Positions 1 through 9,412 of a DNA stretch of 64,000 nt are shown one piece after another. The position numbers and the translations under genes are program-made. Position 1 is the stretch's first letter, and the number at the start of each line of letters is the position of its first letter. The notes below the pieces were generated by a model that saw only the letters and a program-made list of their open reading frames with translations, was not told the DNA's origin and did no database searches. The DNA is from Actinomadura rudentiformis (GTDB taxonomy: Bacteria > Actinomycetota > Actinomycetes > Streptosporangiales > Streptosporangiaceae): NCBI RefSeq assembly GCF_008923185.1, contig NZ_WBMT01000002.1:434001-498000 (forward strand), in the 5' to 3' direction.

Positions 1-1007
1 TCTACAAGTCTTCCAAGGCGATCCTGCGCGAGGCGGGGTACGTGGGGGCGGGGACGTGCGAGTTCCTGGTCGGCCAGGACGGCACCATCTCCTTCCTGGA
101 GGTCAACACCCGTCTGCAGGTGGAGCACCCGGTCACCGAAGAGGTCGCAGGGATCGACCTGGTGCGCGAGATGTTCCGGATCGCTGCCGGTGAAGAGCTG
201 GGCTACGACGATCCCGTACTGCGCGGCCACTCGATAGAGTTCCGGTTGAACGCCGAGGACGCGGGCCGTGGATTCCTGCCCGCGGTCGGCACGCTGACCA
301 CCTGGGAGCCGCCGTCGGGGCCGGGAGTGCGGCTGGACTCGGGCTATGTCGAGGGGCAGACGGTGCCGCAGGCGTTCGACTCGCTGATCGCCAAGCTCAT
401 CGTCACCGGCGCGACTCGCCGGCAGGCGGTCGAACGTTCCCGCCGCGCGCTGGCCGAGTTCGCCATCGAGGGCATGCCCACCGTGCTGCCCTTCCACCAG
501 GCCGTCCTGGCCGACCCCGCCTTCGTGCCCGCCGATCCCCACGAGCCGTTCACCGTCCACACCCGGTGGATCGAAACCGAGTTCGACAACCAGATCCCGC
601 CGTACGACGCGGGCGTGGCGACCGGCGAGCCCGACGCCGGCGAACGTGAGCGGGTGACCGTCGAGGTCGGCGGCAAGCGCATCGAGGTCGTTCTCCCCGC
701 CGGGCTGGGCGCCTCGACCGCCGCCGGCAAGACGGGAGCCCCGGCCAAACGGCGCGGCGGCAAGAAGGGCGGCGGCTCCCAGGCGTCCGGCGACTCCCTG
801 GTCAGCCCCATGCAGGGCACGATCGTCAAGCTCGTCGCCGAAGAGGGCGCGACCGTGGCGGCCGGGGACACGATCGTGGTCCTGGAGGCCATGAAGATGG
901 AGCAGCCCCTCACCGCCCACAAGGCCGGCACGATCACCGGCCTGGCGGCGGAGGTCGGGCAGACCGTCTCCAGCGGCGCGGTCATCTGCGAGATCAAGGA
1001 TTCCTGA
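1..1007 (+). CDS. Acyl-CoA carboxylase biotin carboxylase/BCCP subunit, C-terminal part
   Basis: The gene enters from the left edge; the frame is open from base 3 and about 334 residues are visible. The product is the biotinylated subunit that carboxylates biotin with ATP and bicarbonate for an acetyl- or propionyl-CoA carboxylase. Visible are the end of the ATP-grasp domain ([16 protein letters not shown]), the biotin carboxylase C-terminal domain ([13 protein letters not shown]), a Gly/Lys-rich linker, and a C-terminal biotinyl domain with EAMKMEQ; the Lys to be biotinylated is codon 894-896. The carboxyltransferase partner is not in the window. The name accA2 is used in Streptomyces for a gene in this neighbourhood, but the symbol clashes with E. 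coli accA, so none is given. Confidence 0.95.
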   Translation, partial: YKSSKAILREAGYVGAGTCEFLVGQDGTISFLEVNTRLQVEHPVTEEVAGIDLVREMFRIAAGEELGYDDPVLRGHSIEFRLNAEDAGRGFLPAVGTLTTWEPPSGPGVRLDSGYVEGQTVPQAFDSLIAKLIVTGATRRQAVERSRRALAEFAIEGMPTVLPFHQAVLADPAFVPADPHEPFTVHTRWIETEFDNQIPPYDAGVATGEPDAGERERVTVEVGGKRIEVVLPAGLGASTAAGKTGAPAKRRGGKKGGGSQASGDSLVSPMQGTIVKLVAEEGATVAAGDTIVVLEAMKMEQPLTAHKAGTITGLAAEVGQTVSSGAVICEIKDS

Positions 1008-1030
1008 CCGCCGCATTACCCGAACATCGA

Positions 1031-1060
1031 GCACCCCCGCCACCCGGCGGGGGTGCTTTC
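1031..1060 (+). terminator. Rho-independent-type terminator after the carboxylase subunit
   Basis: Perfect 11-bp stem GCACCCCCGCC (1031-1041) and GGCGGGGGTGC (1046-1056) with a 4-nt loop, followed by TTTC. It lies 23 bases after the stop codon. Confidence 0.8.
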
Positions 1061-1197
1061 CGTTTCCGCGGGTATGGCCCCGGACAGGCCGTGCCCTGGG
1101 CATGACCTGGAGCAAGGCCGCTGACCTGCGGTGACGGGGCGTCGGAACGGAGTGTGCCGCGAACTCGTCTTACCAGGTGAGGAGGCAGACTGTCATC

Positions 1198-2514
1198 ATG
1201 AGTTCCGAGCTTCGGTTGAGGCGCCCGGCACGCCGTTTCGCTGTGCCGACGATGATCGCCGCCGTCATGCTGCTGCTGTTCGGCTTCGCGGCACCCGCCC
1301 AGGCCGACGACGTCTCACAGATCGCCAAGGGCCTGACCAATTCCCGGCTGTACGTGACCACCGACTCCGGTGCGTCGCTGACGGACGCCGACAAGGCCGA
1401 GATCAATTCCGCGCTGGCCAACGACGGGGACGCCGACATCCGTGCCGTCGTGGTCAAACCCGGCCACTCCCAGCAGGCGCTGGGCTCCATGCTCAAGGCC
1501 GTCGGCAACCGGGTCGGCGAGGGCAAGACCTACGTTGCGATCGACGCCAACGGCCGGGAGATGGTCGGCGTCTCCAAGGACCTCTCCAGCAAAGAGATCA
1601 ACCAGCTGATCGCCCAGACCTCCGGCGGCGGGATCAAGTCCCGGCTCACCGAGTTCGGGTCGCTCGCCGAGAAGAAGGCCGACGACCAGGCCCGATCCAG
1701 CATGATCGGCGCGTTCGTGACGCTGGGCGTGGTCATCCTGCTCCTGGCCGCCGCGTTCGCCGCGTTCCTCGTCGTGCGCGGCAAGCGCCGCAAGCGCGAA
1801 GAGCAGCAGATGGCCGAGCTCAAGCAGGGTGTCGAGGAGGACGTGACGCTGCTCGGCGAGGACATCGCCAAGCTCGACCTCAACGTCATGGACCAGAAGC
1901 TCGACCCCGAGATCCGCTCGGACTACGAGCGAGCCATGAACTCCTACGACGAGGCCAAGTCCGCGACCGCCAAGGCCGCCAAGCCGCAGGACATGCAGGC
2001 GGTCACCACGGCCCTGGAGGACGGCCGCTACTACATGACCGCGACGCGCGCCCGGATGGCCGGTGAGCCGGTGCCAGAGAAGCGCGCCCCCTGCTTCTTC
2101 AACCCCAACCACGGCCCGTCTACGCAGGACGTGATGTGGGCCCCACCTGGCAGCACGCCCCGTTCCGTCCCCGCATGTGAGGCCGACGCCCAGGCCGTGC
2201 TGAGCGGTGGAAACCCGGACATCCGCATGGTGCCGTACGGCGACGGCCGCCGTCCCTACTGGGACGCAGGCCCCGCCTACGGCCCCTATGCCGGCGGCTA
2301 CTACTCCTCGTACGGCGGCATGGACCTCCTCAGCGGCATGATGATCGGCACCATGCTCGGCTCGATGATGGGCGGCTGGGGCGGCGGCTACAGCGACATG
2401 GGCGCCGGCGCCGGCGACATGGGCGGCTTCGGCGGTGACGGTGGCGATGTCGGCGGAGGCTGGGACTTCGGCTCCGGTGACTTCGGCGGCGGAGGCGACT
2501 TCGGCGGATTCTGA
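1198..2514 (+). CDS. Secreted/membrane protein with Gly-rich tail, TPM-like
   Basis: A 438-residue envelope protein of unproven function. Start: an in-frame GTG lies at 1177, but GTGAGGAGG there is the ribosome binding site for the ATG at 1198. Residues 1-36 form a signal peptide ending AQA. A TPM-like luminal segment follows, then one membrane helix at about 170-192, then a basic stretch and a charged helical region. A conserved pair of Cys (299 and 327) frames an N-P-N-H-G-P segment that I associate with actinobacterial TPM-like proteins. The tail from about 365 is Gly/Met/Tyr/Phe-rich and ends in GGGGDFGGF, like TPM (YgcG-type) proteins. The fold is inferred; the domain assignment would need a profile search. 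Confidence 0.8.
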   Translation: MSSELRLRRPARRFAVPTMIAAVMLLLFGFAAPAQADDVSQIAKGLTNSRLYVTTDSGASLTDADKAEINSALANDGDADIRAVVVKPGHSQQALGSMLKAVGNRVGEGKTYVAIDANGREMVGVSKDLSSKEINQLIAQTSGGGIKSRLTEFGSLAEKKADDQARSSMIGAFVTLGVVILLLAAAFAAFLVVRGKRRKREEQQMAELKQGVEEDVTLLGEDIAKLDLNVMDQKLDPEIRSDYERAMNSYDEAKSATAKAAKPQDMQAVTTALEDGRYYMTATRARMAGEPVPEKRAPCFFNPNHGPSTQDVMWAPPGSTPRSVPACEADAQAVLSGGNPDIRMVPYGDGRRPYWDAGPAYGPYAGGYYSSYGGMDLLSGMMIGTMLGSMMGGWGGGYSDMGAGAGDMGGFGGDGGDVGGGWDFGSGDFGGGGDFGGF

Positions 2515-2670
2515 CCCGCCCTCGTGGGGCGAGGGGTCCCAACGCCGCGGCCCCTCGCTCCACGCCCAGGCGCAGCGCACGCGAAGGTCCCGCTGCAGCC
2601 ACCGCAGGGGAGGTACGAGGTCTCGGTGCCCCTGCCTCTTGAGGGTGTGGTTTGGGGGAATGACACCCAG

Positions 2671-2979
2671 ATGACCCGGCTGGCTGGTGACCCGGGAGCT
2701 TGGCGGCGTGTTCGTTACGCGCTGGGGTTCCGGCTGCCCGCCGAGAACCGGGACTGGGTGCGGCATGACCTGACTGATGCGGGGTGGCGGGGACGGATGC
2801 TGTTCCGGCACCTCGCGATCATGATTCCGGTCTGCGTCGGGCTCGGGTTGCTGCCTGCCGAGTGGTGGATCCGGGTCATGGTCGGGATGCTGGCGCTGTT
2901 GGCCAGCATGTTCACCGTCGCGGTCAGTGCCGACGACCTGCGACGGTCGCGGCTGCGGCGGCACGGCCTTGATCAGTAG
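2671..2979 (+). CDS. DUF5313 family membrane protein
   Basis: A 102-residue protein with the DUF5313 layout: a W-x-R-Y-A-x-G-x-x-L-P start (residues 10-22), a WVRHDLT motif, then two hydrophobic segments around an LPAEWWIRV turn, and a basic tail. The family is actinobacterial and uncharacterised. The ATG at 2671 was chosen because GGGGGAA lies about 10 bases upstream and the family starts just before the W-x-R-Y motif; longer in-frame upstream sequence looks non-coding. Its stop codon lies inside the tandem repeat that separates it from convergent lpdA. Confidence 0.8.
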   Translation: MTRLAGDPGAWRRVRYALGFRLPAENRDWVRHDLTDAGWRGRMLFRHLAIMIPVCVGLGLLPAEWWIRVMVGMLALLASMFTVAVSADDLRRSRLRRHGLDQ

Positions 2980-2980
2980 G

Positions 2981-3068
2981 CGCGGCCCGGATCGGTGGCG
3001 CGGCCGGATCGGTGGCGCGGCCGGATAGGTGGCGCGGCCGGATGGGTGGCGCGGCCTGGATCAGTAGG
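2981..3068. repeat. 17-bp tandem repeat at convergent gene ends
   Basis: About five copies of a unit close to CGCGGCCGGATCGGTGG (2981-2998, 2999-3015, 3016-3032, 3033-3049, 3050-3068). The middle three are 17 bp and differ at one or two positions. The sequence GATCAGTAGG occurs at both borders, so the stop codons of the DUF5313 gene (TAG) and of lpdA (TGA on the other strand) are both made from the repeat border. Confidence 0.85.
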
Positions 3069-4446
3069 CGTGTTCGGTCATGAGGCGGCGGGCGGCCTCG
3101 GTGATGCTGCCCGACAGGGACGGGTAGACGGCGAAGGTGTGCGCCACCTGGTCGACCGTGAGGTGTTGCTGAACGGCGATGGAGAGGCCGAGGATCAGCT
3201 CGCTCGCCCGGGGGGCCACGATGACGCCGCCCAGGACGATGCCGGTCGAAGGGCGGCAGAAGAGCTTCACGAAGCCGTCTTCGAAGCCCTGCATCTTGGC
3301 GCGTGCGTTGCTGAAGAGCGGGAGCATGACCGTACGGGCGTTCACATCTCCGTCGTCGACCATCTTCTGGGAGACGCCCACCGAGGCCACCTCGGGGTCG
3401 GTGAAGATGTTGGACGACACCCAGCCCAGCTTGAGCGGCTGCACCGCCTCGCCCAGGGCGTGCCACATCGCGATCCGGCCCTGCATTCCCGCGACGGAGG
3501 CCAGCATGAGCACACCCGTGCAGTCTCCGGAGGCGTAGATGTGGGGGACGCTGGTACGGGAGACCTTGTCGACCTCCACGAAGCCGTGCGGGTTGAGGCG
3601 GACGCCGGCCTTTTCGAGGCCCATGCCGCGGGTGTTGGGCACCATGCCGACCGTCATGAGGCAGTGCGAGCCCTCGATCTTGGTGCCGTCCTCCAGCGTG
3701 ACGATCACGCCGTCGCCGGAACGCTCCACGCCGCCGGCGCGGGACCGGGACATGACCTTCATCCCTCGGCGCAGAAAGACCTCCTGCAGGACGGCCGCGG
3801 CGTCGGCGTCCTCGGTGGGCAGGATGCGGTCGCGAGATGAGACGAGCGTCACCTTGGAGCCGAGGGAGAGATAGGCCCCTGCGAGCTCGGCACCGGTGAC
3901 ACCGGAACCGACCACGATCAGGTGCTCGGGGAGCTCCTGCAGGTCGTACAGCTGCCGCCAGTTGAGAATGCGCTCGCCGTCGGGCTCGGCCCCCGGGAGC
4001 ACGCGGGGCGTGGCGCCGGTCGCGACGAGGATGATGTCGGCCCGCAGGTGACGGTCGCCGACCGCGACGACATGCGGTTCGACCAGGCGGGCCTCACCAC
4101 GGACGATCTTGACCTCTTCGTAGGCCAGCCGCTCGGCGACGTCGAAGGACTGAGCCCGTGCCAGATCCTTGACGCGCTTGTTGACGGTGCACATGTCGGC
4201 TTCGAGACCGCCGACGATGCCGTCGGGGCCTCCGCTGAAGCGAAGCCCGAGACCCGCGGACTCCGACATGACCGCCATCCGGGTCGAGGTGGCGATGAGC
4301 GTCTTGGAGGGCACGCAGTCGGTCAGCACGCACGCCCCGCCGGGACCGTCGCGTTCCACCACGGTCACGTCGGCGCCGAGCTGCGCCGCGACGAGGGCGG
4401 CCTCGTAGCCGCCTGGGCCTCCTCCGATAATCACGATGCGGGTCAC
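3061..4446 (-). CDS. lpdA: NAD(P)H-quinone reductase of the flavoprotein disulfide reductase family
   Basis: A 461-residue FAD- and NAD(P)H-dependent enzyme, closest by pattern to actinobacterial LpdA (M. tuberculosis Rv3303c type), which reduces quinones rather than lipoamide. Visible: FAD-binding GGGPGG (8-13), the GGACVLTDCVPSK segment with Cys39 and Cys44, an NAD(P)-binding GSGVTGAELA region, a second FAD motif ending ASGDCTG, and a C-terminal dimerisation domain. True lipoamide dehydrogenases carry a His-Pro...Glu pair in the C-terminal domain; here the matching positions read Tyr441-Pro and Gly446, so the acid-base pair is missing. Unlike what I recall of Rv3303c, the first Cys is kept. 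It is divergent from the gamma-glutamylcyclotransferase gene. Confidence 0.88.
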   Translation of the reverse strand: MTRIVIIGGGPGGYEAALVAAQLGADVTVVERDGPGGACVLTDCVPSKTLIATSTRMAVMSESAGLGLRFSGGPDGIVGGLEADMCTVNKRVKDLARAQSFDVAERLAYEEVKIVRGEARLVEPHVVAVGDRHLRADIILVATGATPRVLPGAEPDGERILNWRQLYDLQELPEHLIVVGSGVTGAELAGAYLSLGSKVTLVSSRDRILPTEDADAAAVLQEVFLRRGMKVMSRSRAGGVERSGDGVIVTLEDGTKIEGSHCLMTVGMVPNTRGMGLEKAGVRLNPHGFVEVDKVSRTSVPHIYASGDCTGVLMLASVAGMQGRIAMWHALGEAVQPLKLGWVSSNIFTDPEVASVGVSQKMVDDGDVNARTVMLPLFSNARAKMQGFEDGFVKLFCRPSTGIVLGGVIVAPRASELILGLSIAVQQHLTVDQVAHTFAVYPSLSGSITEAARRLMTEHAY

Positions 4447-4478
4447 GACTTCTATTGTTTCCTACGCGAGGTAGTGAC

Positions 4479-4517
4479 CTGACCGGTTCCCCCCATACAG
4501 GGAGTACTGACCGGTTC
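4479..4517. promoter_or_regulatory. Paired CTGACCGGTTC direct repeat in a divergent promoter region
   Basis: Two identical 11-bp copies, 4479-4489 and 4507-4517, start 28 bp apart, close to the start of lpdA. Each contains the palindrome ACCGGT. The spacing of nearly three helical turns suits a regulator binding on one face; this is inference. The rest of 4447-4636 shows only a GC-rich inverted repeat near 4550-4569. Confidence 0.35.
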
Positions 4518-4636
4518 TCGCTGTGCTCACGGATGGCTGCTCGCCCCTGCGCCGCATGCCGGTGCGGCGGCGTACGCGTGGGCAACTAGAGACGCCCTAG
4601 CTGCGATCGTGGGAAATGCGCGTACGCTAGGCGACC

Positions 4637-5089
4637 GTGGCACTGTACGCGGCGTACGCCTCCAACTTGGACCCGGACCAGATGGCTTCCCGGGCTCCGC
4701 ATTCGCCCATGCGCGGCACCGGCTGGCTTTCGGGGTGGCGGCTCACCTTCGGCGGTCAGGACGTCGGCTGGGACGGGGCCCTGGCGACCGTTGTCGAGGA
4801 CGACGGTGAGCAGGTCTTCGTGGTGATCTACGACGTCCCCGAGTGGGACGAGAAGGAGCTGGACGCCTGGGAGGGCGCGGCCCTCGGCGTCTACCGCAAG
4901 ATCAGGGTCAGGGTGGAGACCCTGGACGGTGATGTGCTCTGCTGGCTCTACGTCCTCGACGACTACGAGGGCGGGCTGCCCTCGGCGCGCTACCTGGGCA
5001 TCCTGGCGGACGCCGCTGAGGCGGCGGGGGCGCCGGACGACTATGTGAAGGACCTCCGGACCCGTCCCTGCAAGTCACTGGGCGATTGA
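4637..5089 (+). CDS. Gamma-glutamylcyclotransferase-like (AIG2/GGCT fold) protein
   Basis: A 150-residue protein. The N-terminal YASN (residues 7-10) matches the Y-G-S-N substrate loop of the GGCT fold, and [14 protein letters not shown] (75-88) matches the segment with the catalytic Glu, here Glu79. The family cleaves gamma-glutamyl amides, releasing 5-oxoproline, but substrates vary and none can be assigned. The start is GTG at 4637. No Shine-Dalgarno sequence is clear; TACGCT lies 8 bases upstream, so the mRNA may be leaderless. It precedes the purine phosphorylase gene by 34 bases on the same strand. Confidence 0.8.
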   Translation: MALYAAYASNLDPDQMASRAPHSPMRGTGWLSGWRLTFGGQDVGWDGALATVVEDDGEQVFVVIYDVPEWDEKELDAWEGAALGVYRKIRVRVETLDGDVLCWLYVLDDYEGGLPSARYLGILADAAEAAGAPDDYVKDLRTRPCKSLGD

Positions 5090-5123
5090 GAGCCGCTCCA
5101 GGCCCGGCGGTAGTGTCGGCTGG

Positions 5124-5924
5124 GTGAGCAATGACGCTTTTGCACTGGCACAGGCGGCGGCCGGCGAGCTGCGCGCCCGTACCTCCTTCGACTCCTTTGA
5201 TGTCGCCCTGGTGATGGGCTCCGGCTGGGTCCCGGCCGCCGACATGTTCGGCGAACCGGTCGCGGACCTGGCTGTGACCGAGTTGCCGGGGTTCGCACCG
5301 CCCGCTGTGGAGGGTCACGCGGGGCGGATCCGTGTGGTGGAGGTCGGGGGCCGCCGTGCCCTGGTCTTTCTCGGCCGTACGCACCTGTACGAGGGCCGGG
5401 GTGTCGATCCTGTCGTCCATGGCGTCCGGACGGCCTTGGCCGCCGGGGTGCGGACCGTCGTCCTCACCAATGCCGCTGGAGGACTCCGGCCCGAGCACCA
5501 GCGTGTCGGCGATCCGGTGCTGATCGCCGACCATCTGAATCTGACGGGCGCGAATCCGCTGACCGGCGCCACGTTCCTGGATTTGACCGAGGCCTATTCG
5601 GGTCGCCTGCGCGCACTGGCCAGGGAGGTCGACCCGACGTTGGCCGAGGGTGTGTACGCGGCGTTCCGCGGGCCCACCTACGAGACTCCGGCCGAGATCC
5701 GCATGCTCCGGACGATGGGCGCCGACATGATCGGCATGTCCACGGTGCTGGAGACCATCGCGGCCCGGCAGGGCGGCGCCGAGGTGCTCGGCATCTCGCT
5801 GGTCACCAACATCGCGGCGGGGCTGTCCGACCAGCCTCTCGACCACGAGGAGGTCCTCGCCGCGGGCCAGGCGGCCGCCACCCGGATGGGCACGCTCCTG
5901 CACACGGTGATCGCCAAGCTATGA
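5124..5924 (+). CDS. punA: Purine nucleoside phosphorylase
   Basis: A 266-residue cytosolic enzyme of the trimeric PNP family that splits purine (deoxy)nucleosides with phosphate into base and (deoxy)ribose 1-phosphate. Seen: MGSGW (31-35) in the phosphate loop, [16 protein letters not shown], the [10 protein letters not shown] segment, and the [25 protein letters not shown] stretch that carries base and ribose contacts. The GTG start at 5124 was chosen as the first in frame with family length. The stop overlaps the next start as ATGA. With the mutase downstream and adenosine deaminase and thymidine phosphorylase nearby, it belongs to nucleoside salvage. Confidence 0.93.
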   Translation: MSNDAFALAQAAAGELRARTSFDSFDVALVMGSGWVPAADMFGEPVADLAVTELPGFAPPAVEGHAGRIRVVEVGGRRALVFLGRTHLYEGRGVDPVVHGVRTALAAGVRTVVLTNAAGGLRPEHQRVGDPVLIADHLNLTGANPLTGATFLDLTEAYSGRLRALAREVDPTLAEGVYAAFRGPTYETPAEIRMLRTMGADMIGMSTVLETIAARQGGAEVLGISLVTNIAAGLSDQPLDHEEVLAAGQAAATRMGTLLHTVIAKL

Positions 5925-7576
5925 GCGATCTCCGGGACGCCGCGCGCGCATGGCTGGCCCAGGATCCTGATCCCGAAACGCGCGCCGAGCTGCAGGGGAT
6001 CCTGGACGCCGGTGATTCGGCGGCTCTGGCCGACCGGTTCGGGGCCCGGCTGGAGTTCGGCACCGCCGGCCTGCGCGGTGAGCTGGGCGCCGGCCCCAAC
6101 CGGATGAACCGCGTCACGGTCATGCGCGCCGCCGCCGGCCTGGCCTCCCGGCTGCCTGAGCAGGCGGGGGTCGTGATCGGCTATGACGCCCGCCGCAACT
6201 CCGAGCGGTTCGCGCTCGACACCGCAGCGGTGATGGCCGGGGCGGGGCTGCGGGCGTGGGTCCTGCCCCGGACGCTGCCAACGCCCGTTCTCGCCTATGC
6301 CGTACGGCACCTGGGTGCGGAGGCCGGGGTCATGGTGACGGCCAGCCACAACCCGCCTCGCGACAACGGCTACAAGGTCTACTGGAACGACGGCGCGCAG
6401 ATCGTTCCACCTGTGGACGCCGAGATCTCGGCCGCGATCGACGCGGTGGGGCCGGTGGACGCGCTTCCGCTCGGCGAGGGCTACGAGCGGCTCGGCGAAG
6501 AGATCGTCGAGGCCTATCTGCACGCGCTCTCCCATCTGCCGCTCGGCGACGCCCGCGATGTGAACGTGGCGTACACGCCGATGCACGGGGTGGGCGGCGA
6601 GACGCTCCTCCGCGCGTTCGACTGGGCAGGTTTCCCAGCTCCGACTGTGGTCTCCGAACAGGCCGAGCCGGACCCCGACTTCCCGACCGTCGCGTTCCCC
6701 AATCCCGAAGAGCCCGGCGCGATGGACCTGGCCCTCGGCCTGGCCGCCGCCTCGGATGTGGATCTGGTGATCGCGAACGATCCGGACGCCGACCGCTGTG
6801 CCGTCGCGATCCCGACGTCCGGCGGCTGGCGGATGCTGACCGGGGACGAGGTCGGCGGGCTGCTGGCCGAGCAGACGCTCCGGCAGACCAAGGGGGACGA
6901 TCGCCTGGTCGTCACCACGATCGTGTCCTCGTCCCTGCTCGGCGCGATCGCCGAGGAGCACCGGGTCCGCTTCGCGGAGTCGCTCACCGGCTTCAAGTGG
7001 ATCATGAAGGCCGGGGGGCGGGGTGACCGGCTGGTCTACGGCTACGAGGAGGCGCTGGGCTACAGCGTCGGCGGTGACGACGGCGTGATCGTCCGCGACA
7101 AGGACGGCATCGGGGCGGCCCTCACGGTCGCCGGGCTCGCCGCTGCGGCCAAACGCGACGGCCGGACGGTTCAGGACCTGCTGGACGACCAGGCCCGTCG
7201 CCATGGCCTGTACGCCACCGGCCAGCTCTCCGTCCGCGTCGCCGACCTTTCGCTGATCACTGAGGCGATGGCCCGTCTGCGGGCGGAGCCGCCCGTCCGG
7301 CTGGGCGGCCGTACGGTCGAACGCGTCGATGACCTGGCCGAGGGCGCGGGCGGCCTGCCGCCCACCGACGGCCTGCGCTTTCAGCTCTCGGCAGGGGGCT
7401 CGGGAGGCAGCGCCCGCGTGGTCGTGCGCCCGTCCGGCACCGAGCCCAAGCTCAAGTGCTATCTCCAAGTCGTCCTGCCGGTCGGTGACGGCGACCTTGC
7501 TGAGGTCCGCGCTCAGGCCGCCGACGACCTGGACGCCATCCGCGCCGACGTCTCCACCGCACTGGGTCTCAACTGA
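5921..7576 (+). CDS. Phospho-sugar mutase (phosphohexomutase superfamily)
   Basis: A 551-residue alpha-D-phosphohexomutase with the four usual domains. Ser142 in [11 protein letters not shown] is the phosphoserine, DPDADR (287-292) binds the metal ion, [11 protein letters not shown] is the sugar-binding loop and [12 protein letters not shown] is the C-terminal phosphate loop. Length and sequence fit the PgcA/phosphomannomutase-like group annotated as phosphomannomutase in actinomycetes. The four-base overlap with PNP suggests translational coupling; a phosphopentomutase role converting ribose 1-phosphate to ribose 5-phosphate would suit the context but is inferred only. Confidence 0.92.
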   Translation: MSDLRDAARAWLAQDPDPETRAELQGILDAGDSAALADRFGARLEFGTAGLRGELGAGPNRMNRVTVMRAAAGLASRLPEQAGVVIGYDARRNSERFALDTAAVMAGAGLRAWVLPRTLPTPVLAYAVRHLGAEAGVMVTASHNPPRDNGYKVYWNDGAQIVPPVDAEISAAIDAVGPVDALPLGEGYERLGEEIVEAYLHALSHLPLGDARDVNVAYTPMHGVGGETLLRAFDWAGFPAPTVVSEQAEPDPDFPTVAFPNPEEPGAMDLALGLAAASDVDLVIANDPDADRCAVAIPTSGGWRMLTGDEVGGLLAEQTLRQTKGDDRLVVTTIVSSSLLGAIAEEHRVRFAESLTGFKWIMKAGGRGDRLVYGYEEALGYSVGGDDGVIVRDKDGIGAALTVAGLAAAAKRDGRTVQDLLDDQARRHGLYATGQLSVRVADLSLITEAMARLRAEPPVRLGGRTVERVDDLAEGAGGLPPTDGLRFQLSAGGSGGSARVVVRPSGTEPKLKCYLQVVLPVGDGDLAEVRAQAADDLDAIRADVSTALGLN

Positions 7577-7630
7577 CACCTCCCAGCCGCACCTGAGGAA
7601 GGCTCGTCGAGGCTGCCGCAATCGGGCGGA

Positions 7631-8281
7631 TCAGGTGAGGGTGGCGGCCAGGAGGGCGATGATCACAGCGGTGGCGGGGCCGGCCAGGGCGGCCAGGGCC
7701 GTCCTGGACCAGGTCACGGAGCCGGTGGGCTTGGCCACCTGCTCGGCGGCCTTGCTGGGGTTGCCGGACTTGGTGGCCTTGGGGCGGTGGCGGGTGGCCA
7801 GCTCGTTCAGCTGCTGGGCGGCGTAGGCGGTCGGCGTGCGGGTCTTCAGCACCTCGGCGGCGCCCGCCGGAAGCTTCTGGGCGTCGCGCTGGGCGCGGGC
7901 CTGGGCCCTCGCCTGGGCCCGGGGCGAGCTTTGCAGCGTCCAGGCCCGTGAGACGAACTCGCTGCCGTCGGCACCGGCATACCGGACCTTCACCGAGTCG
8001 GTGCCCTCGATCTTGCGTACGGCGCCCCAGGGCACGCGTACGTCGCGAAGGGGGTTGCGGAAGGTGAGGCCGGTCTCGTCGCCGACGATGGCGGGGCGCA
8101 GGCCGAGGACGTACGCGACGCCGCAGCCGAAGAGCAGGACCGTGGCCAGGACCAGGGCGGTGAGGTCCCGGCCACGCCACACGATGTCGACGAGGTTGAG
8201 GACGGCGAACGCCACCCACGCCCATGCCCCCACCCGTGCGGCGTTGGAACGGAACTTCAGCTGCGGGGACCCGGTCGTCAT
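7631..8281 (-). CDS. PH domain-containing membrane protein
   Basis: A 216-residue protein with two N-terminal membrane helices (about 20-55), a compact bacterial PH-like domain (GLTFRNPLRDVRVPWGAVRKIEG...), an Ala/Arg/Gln-rich helical linker built of AQAR repeats, and a C-terminal membrane helix. This matches small actinobacterial PH-domain membrane proteins of unknown role. The ATG at 8281 has GGAG a few bases upstream; an ATG at 8293 is also possible. It follows add by 36 bases on the same strand. Confidence 0.75.
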   Translation of the reverse strand: MTTGSPQLKFRSNAARVGAWAWVAFAVLNLVDIVWRGRDLTALVLATVLLFGCGVAYVLGLRPAIVGDETGLTFRNPLRDVRVPWGAVRKIEGTDSVKVRYAGADGSEFVSRAWTLQSSPRAQARAQARAQRDAQKLPAGAAEVLKTRTPTAYAAQQLNELATRHRPKATKSGNPSKAAEQVAKPTGSVTWSRTALAALAGPATAVIIALLAATLT

Positions 8282-8317
8282 GGCTCCGATCATGCCAGGG
8301 AAACCGGGTCCCCCAGG

Positions 8318-9391
8318 TCAGCCCTGCTTGAGCTCCTCGTAACCGGGCTTGATCACCCGGTTGATCAGTTCCAGCCGCTCGTCGAAGCCGATGAACGCCG
8401 ACTTCATCGCGTTCACCGTGAACCAGCGCAGGTCGTCCCAGCCGTAGCCGAACGCGTCGACCAGCTTGGCGAACTCCTCCGAGAGCGTGGTGCCGCTCAT
8501 CAGCCGGTTGTCGGTGTTGACCGTGACCCGGAAGCTGAGCTGGCGGAGCAGGCCGATCGGGTGCTCGGCGATCGACTTGGCGGCGCCGGTCTGGATGTTG
8601 GACGTCGGGCACATCTCCAGCGGGATGCGCTTGTCCCGTACGTACGCGGCGAGGCGGCCCAGCTCGGGGGCGCCGTTCTCCACGGTGATGTCGTCGATGA
8701 TCCGCACGCCGTGGCCGAGCCGGTCGGCGCCGCACCACTGGATCGCCTGCCAGATCGACGGGAGGCCGAAGCCCTCGCCCGCGTGGATGGTGAAGTGGGC
8801 GTTCTCGCGCTGGAGGTATTCGAAGGCGTCCAGGTGGCGGGTGGGCGGGTAGCCGGCCTCCGCCCCCGCGATGTCGAAGCCCACCACGCCCTCGTCGCGG
8901 TAGCGCACGGCGAGCTCGGCGATCTCCATGCTGCGCGCCTGGTGCCGCATCGCGGTCACCAGCGTCCCAACCCGGATGCCGTGGTCGCGGCCGCCCGCCG
9001 CGAAGCCTGCCAGGACGGCCTCCACGACCTGCTCCAGCGAGAGCCCGGTGCTGGTGTGCAGCTCCGGCGCGTACCGCACCTCGGCGTAGACGATGCCGTC
9101 CTTGGCGAGGTCCTCGGCGCACTCGTACGCGACGCGGGTGAGCGACTCGGCCGACTGCATCACCCCGACGGTGTGCGAGAACGTCTCCAGATAACGCTCC
9201 AGCGAGCCCGAGTTCGACGCCTCGGCGAACCACGTCCGCAGGCTGCCGGGATCGGTGGTGGGCAGATCCGTGTAACCGCCGTCACGGGCGAGGTCCACGA
9301 TGGTCTCGGGACGCACCCCGCCGTCAAGGTGGTCGTGGAGCAGGACCTTGGGCGCGCGCCGGATGGTTTCGAGAGTGGGACGTTCTTCCAT
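8318..9391 (-). CDS. add: Adenosine deaminase
   Basis: A 357-residue zinc enzyme that converts (deoxy)adenosine to (deoxy)inosine. Zinc and catalytic motifs are all visible: H-D-H at 19-21, IHAGEGFG with metal His and catalytic Glu, the GHGV loop, and [16 protein letters not shown] with the last metal-binding Asp. Product inosine is a substrate of the nearby PNP. The start ATG is preceded by AGGAGG about 13-18 bases upstream and a second AGGAG touching the ATG. The gene lies 21 bases downstream of deoA in the nucleoside unit. Confidence 0.95.
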   Translation of the reverse strand: MEERPTLETIRRAPKVLLHDHLDGGVRPETIVDLARDGGYTDLPTTDPGSLRTWFAEASNSGSLERYLETFSHTVGVMQSAESLTRVAYECAEDLAKDGIVYAEVRYAPELHTSTGLSLEQVVEAVLAGFAAGGRDHGIRVGTLVTAMRHQARSMEIAELAVRYRDEGVVGFDIAGAEAGYPPTRHLDAFEYLQRENAHFTIHAGEGFGLPSIWQAIQWCGADRLGHGVRIIDDITVENGAPELGRLAAYVRDKRIPLEMCPTSNIQTGAAKSIAEHPIGLLRQLSFRVTVNTDNRLMSGTTLSEEFAKLVDAFGYGWDDLRWFTVNAMKSAFIGFDERLELINRVIKPGYEELKQG

Positions 9392-9412
9392 CTCCTGAAC
9401 CTACCTCCTGCG

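Noticed and set aside
5678..7621. Long minus-strand open frame opposite the phosphohexomutase
   Set aside because: It is a mirror of the high-GC coding frame; the plus strand has full catalytic motifs and the minus product has no recognisable domain.
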